A stretch of DNA of 64,000 nt from Hongsoonwoonella zoysiae. Lineage in GTDB: Bacteria; Pseudomonadota; Alphaproteobacteria; Rhizobiales; Stappiaceae. The translations under genes and the position numbers were made by a program. The stretch spans positions 310,001 to 374,000 of the forward strand of contig NZ_JABRXF010000003.1 of NCBI RefSeq assembly GCF_013266695.1, written 5' to 3'. The notes under the pieces were generated by a model. That model was not told where the DNA came from. It made no database searches and saw only the letters and a list, made by a program, of their open reading frames with translations. Below are positions 61,091 to 64,000 of this stretch, one piece after another (position 1 is the first letter of the stretch; every line of letters starts with the position of its first letter).

Positions 61091-64000
61091 TCAGATGGAA
61101 CGGCCGAGCAACGCCCTTAGAAGCTTGCCGTCAATTTCGCCGGTCACAGGCAGCCCCGCCTCCTTCTGGAACGCGCTCACCGCCGCTCTGGTACGCGGGC
61201 CTATCTGGCCGTCGGCCGCACCCGGATCGAAGCCAAGGGTTGCCAGCATCTTCTGGGCGCGGCGCACCATCTCCGCCGGATCCTCGGTCAGCGATGCTTC
61301 CGATACATTCGCGGCGGACGTGGACCACGCCGGATCGGAAGCGACTTCGTTCGCGGCCGGATTCACGGGCTTCGGCTTCCAGGTCTCGACGGCAAGGCTC
61401 GCCTCGGCCATTTCCGCCTTGGTGAGGATATTGGCCACCTCATCGCGTTTCTTGGCCGCTTCCCGGTCGCCCTGCTTGGCGGCCAGCGCGAACCACTTGT
61501 AGCTTTCGGTCAGGTTCTTTTCGGTGCCGAGCCCACGGGCATACAGAATTCCAAGGTTGTACTGGCTGTCGCGCACGCCGTAGTTCGCGGCGCGCTCGAA
61601 CCAGTCGGCCGCGACCTCGAAATCCGGATCGCCGGAAATTCCTTCGGCGTGCAGGACCGCAAGATTGTGGGTCGCCTTCGCGCTTCCCTGGTCGGCGGCG
61701 CGCCGGTACCAGAGCCTTGCGGTCTCAAGGTTCTTTTCGACGCCTTGCCCCTTCTCGTAAAGGCTGCCCAGGCGGTATTGCGCGGGCGCTAGACCGCCTG
61801 CCGCCGCCTCTTCGTAGTATTTCACGGCCTTGGCCAGGTCCGGCGAAACACCTTTTCCTTCAGAATAGCGCACGGCTACTTCGAACAGGGCTCTCGGGTC
61901 GCCCTTTTCCGCCGCCTGACGCAGGCTTACCGGCCCGATCGATTCCGGCAGTTCGCCGGAAGCGGCGGGTGCCCTCGCAGCCTCGCCCGCGGAAGCGGCA
62001 TTGGCGGGCCGCTGCTCGATCCTGCCGGGCGGGATCGCCGGAACCGACGAGCCGAAGGCATTGGCAAGCCCGCTCGGCGGGGCGAAGGCGAGGCTGTCGG
62101 TGCTGTTATTCACTGCTGCCGGCGGTGCGGCCTGCGCTCCTGCTTCCGGTGTCCTCTGCGCGGTCTTCGGCGCGGCGGAAACCGTCGGCCCTTCGCCCTC
62201 CGGAACCTTCGCCTCGGCTTGCGATGTGTTCGCCGGCACATCCCGTTTCGCGGGCGGGTTTTGTGCCGGCGGTGTGGCGGCCGTGCTCGTTACCGGCGGC
62301 TCGCCGGCCCCTTGCGGAAGGGTGACGGAAGCGGTCTCGACCGGGGCATCTCCGGCTTCGGTCGTTGCCGCAACCGGTGAAGGTGTTTCGTTGACGGCGA
62401 TCTCACCGCCGGACGGACCAACAAGACGGAAGACCTGCAGTGTGCCGAGCGCGATCACCACCGCGGCGGCTGCAAGCAGGATCGCACGCCGGCGTGAAGA
62501 GCTCGGCGCGGCCCCCGCCCTTGCGGGTTTGTCTCCGGCGGTCGGAGCCTCGGGGGCTGCCGCCGTTTCCTTCGCAGGCTCCGCATCGGCGCGCAGCGCT
62601 GCCATGGATGCGGCGATTTCCGCACGGATCTTCTTGCGGTTTTCCGTGTTGCGCGCATCCTTTTGATCGGCCGTTTCGTCAGCGGGGTCCGCCTTCTTGC
62701 GCCCGATGCCCGAAAGACGGCCTTTCAGCCAGCTTTTCTTGGCAGCGCCTTCCTCCCCGCCCTCTTCTGCGGGTTCGCTGCGTTGCGGTTCATAGGCTGC
62801 TTCGGCTGCCGCGGCCTGGGCCGCACGCCGTGCTGCGGCAATGAAATCGGCCTTGCGGTTGCGTGCTTCCTCCTGAGGAGAAGCCGCTGCCTTGCGCACG
62901 CGCGGGTCTTCCAGAGTCGGGGGCGGGTTGCGTAAGGTCGGAAGGCCTGAACCCGGCTCCAGCGGACGGTCGTCCTCCGGATCGACCGATTTCACGTCCG
63001 CTGAGCGGCGGCCGAAGGTTTCCGCCGGTTCGAGCGCCGCCAGCCGGTCGTTGATGGATGAAAGCAGCCGCTGGATATCGCCTGTTTCCTGGCGGTAGCG
63101 CTGGTCGGTCTGGTCAGCCGCCGAAAGCAGGCGCCGCAGGTCGCCGCGAAGTCCTTCGACAAGGGCATCGCCAGCCTGCCCTCCACCCGCCAGACCTGCG
63201 CCCGCATTGCCCATGCCGGAGACGCGCCGCTCCGCCTCGTCGATTACCGAAGATAGCCTTGCGACCTTTTCCTCGATGTTCCTCAACGCCTCATCGTCGG
63301 CGTTCGCGCCGCCACGTCCGACCGCTTCGGCCAGCTCGCGGATACGCGCTTCCAGATCCGCACCCGGACGGTCCTCGATAACAGCACGGCGGAGGTCGGC
63401 GATCTCCTCGTGAATCCGGCCGAGCGCCGAAGGATCGGCGGAAATGTCACCGTCGAGCTTTTCGTTGAGCCGCTGAATACCCTCCTCGAGCCGCGACAGC
63501 ACATCGGCATCGAAGGTGGGCGCAACCGCGTCCCGGCCGGCCTTGAGGTCCGGCATTTCCAGCGCGTCGATCTTGCCGTCGATCGCCGCAAGCCGCTTTT
63601 CCAGGAGGGTGAAAGCCGCGTCATAGCTCTTGGCCGCGCGCGCGTGCTCGATCCGCTCCAGCCTGTCGACGATATCGTCGAACCTGGCATCGACCTCGTC
63701 GAATTTCGACGGCTCTTCGCGGCTGCGATCCTCCGCCAGCATCGCGGTGATCTCTTCAAGCCGCTCCTGCAACCTGTCGACCGCGACCGCATCCGGCATG
63801 CGGTTTTCCATCGAGGTCAGCCGTTCGGAGAAGCGGCGCTGCTCGGCGAGATACCCGTCCACGTCGTCGAGCCTGCGCGTCACTTCGCCGAGCCGGTCTC
63901 CAATCCCCGTAACGAGATCGCCCACATCCATGCTCTCGACGATCCCTCGAAGCGAGCGGACCTCCTGCCCGAGCATTTCAATGTCCCGTCCGCCGCTGCG
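61091..64000 (-). CDS. PodJ-like polar localisation protein (coiled coil, membrane helix, Sel1 repeats, peptidoglycan-binding end), N-terminus missing
   Basis: At least 969 residues are in the window; the frame is open to base 64000, so the start lies beyond. Visible parts run in this order: a long acidic coiled-coil region with repeated LEEI/RLDDVD-type heptads; a basic then membrane segment (RRRAILLAAAAVVIALGTLQ, coding near 62420-62490); a Pro/Ala/Thr-rich periplasmic linker. Four Sel1-type repeats follow (ALFEVAVRYSEGKGV, PAQYRLGSLYEKGQGV, KATHNLAVLHAEG, DSQYNLGILYARGLG), then a C-terminal peptidoglycan-binding domain (ATLGFDPGAADGQIGPRTR). This is the plan of PodJ, which places polar factors in alphaproteobacteria. 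Confidence 0.88.
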   Translation of the reverse strand, partial: RSGGRDIEMLGQEVRSLRGIVESMDVGDLVTGIGDRLGEVTRRLDDVDGYLAEQRRFSERLTSMENRMPDAVAVDRLQERLEEITAMLAEDRSREEPSKFDEVDARFDDIVDRLERIEHARAAKSYDAAFTLLEKRLAAIDGKIDALEMPDLKAGRDAVAPTFDADVLSRLEEGIQRLNEKLDGDISADPSALGRIHEEIADLRRAVIEDRPGADLEARIRELAEAVGRGGANADDEALRNIEEKVARLSSVIDEAERRVSGMGNAGAGLAGGGQAGDALVEGLRGDLRRLLSAADQTDQRYRQETGDIQRLLSSINDRLAALEPAETFGRRSADVKSVDPEDDRPLEPGSGLPTLRNPPPTLEDPRVRKAAASPQEEARNRKADFIAAARRAAQAAAAEAAYEPQRSEPAEEGGEEGAAKKSWLKGRLSGIGRKKADPADETADQKDARNTENRKKIRAEIAASMAALRADAEPAKETAAAPEAPTAGDKPARAGAAPSSSRRRAILLAAAAVVIALGTLQVFRLVGPSGGEIAVNETPSPVAATTEAGDAPVETASVTLPQGAGEPPVTSTAATPPAQNPPAKRDVPANTSQAEAKVPEGEGPTVSAAPKTAQRTPEAGAQAAPPAAVNNSTDSLAFAPPSGLANAFGSSVPAIPPGRIEQRPANAASAGEAARAPAASGELPESIGPVSLRQAAEKGDPRALFEVAVRYSEGKGVSPDLAKAVKYYEEAAAGGLAPAQYRLGSLYEKGQGVEKNLETARLWYRRAADQGSAKATHNLAVLHAEGISGDPDFEVAADWFERAANYGVRDSQYNLGILYARGLGTEKNLTESYKWFALAAKQGDREAAKKRDEVANILTKAEMAEASLAVETWKPKPVNPAANEVASDPAWSTSAANVSEASLTEDPAEMVRRAQKMLATLGFDPGAADGQIGPRTRAAVSAFQKEAGLPVTGEIDGKLLRALLGRSI

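Noticed and set aside
1-64000. CRISPR arrays, tRNA or rRNA genes, transposases, prophage
   Set aside because: No regularly spaced repeats, no tRNA-like cloverleaf noticed and no mobile-element protein among the plausible genes; the read was by eye and could miss a single tRNA.

Overview
The window is GC-rich, densely packed chromosomal DNA from an alphaproteobacterium, most likely a member of the Hyphomicrobiales (Phyllobacteriaceae/Rhizobiaceae-like). The placement rests on gene content: FixL/FixJ/FixK control next to a cbb3 oxidase, a PodJ-like polarity protein, the cisplatin-type ATP-dependent DNA ligase with its exonuclease, and short intergenic palindromic repeats. Genus is an inference I cannot test here. 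No rRNA, tRNA, CRISPR array, integrase or transposase was seen.

Left end (1-9.2 kb): a GMC-family dehydrogenase (cut by the window edge) follows a complete polyamine/opine-type ABC importer (binding protein, ATPase, two permeases) on the minus strand. Facing it on the plus strand are a mandelate racemase-type sugar acid dehydratase and an aldehyde dehydrogenase that is broken by two homopolymer indels. A small lipoprotein and a beta-keto acid cleavage enzyme follow.

Micro-oxic respiration island (9.3-27.7 kb): ccoNOQP and ccoGHIS encode the cbb3 oxidase and its assembly factors, split by an oppositely oriented copper amine oxidase gene. hemN, fixK, a single-domain receiver, fixJ and heme-PAS fixL follow. 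FNR/FixK-type boxes lie before ccoN, ccoG and hemN, and a near match lies before fixK. The logic is O2 -> FixL -> FixJ -> FixK -> oxidase plus anaerobic heme synthesis. An AbrB-family membrane protein and a GST sit inside the island.

Signalling and transport (27.8-36 kb): an aminotransferase is divergent from a 1174-aa fusion of a Na+/solute symporter with a hybrid histidine kinase. Next come a convergent LuxR-type response regulator and a two-gene unit of a small membrane protein with a stand-alone Na+/solute symporter.

Housekeeping and accessory mix (36-50.5 kb): proline iminopeptidase, YjbQ, an HSL-type esterase, a double-hotdog thioesterase, a DsbA-like isomerase, a DNA ligase/exonuclease pair with an NTF2-like protein between them, a secreted protein joining fascin-like repeats to a META domain, a 2OG-Fe(II) oxygenase, a four-gene phospholipid cluster and an MFS exporter bracketed by a 19-bp repeat.

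Right end (50.7-64 kb): a four-gene beta-oxidation operon behind a palindromic operator, an MHS-type transporter, a TauE/TIGR02186 pair and a PodJ-like protein running off the window. Several intergenic gaps hold related hairpin repeats.
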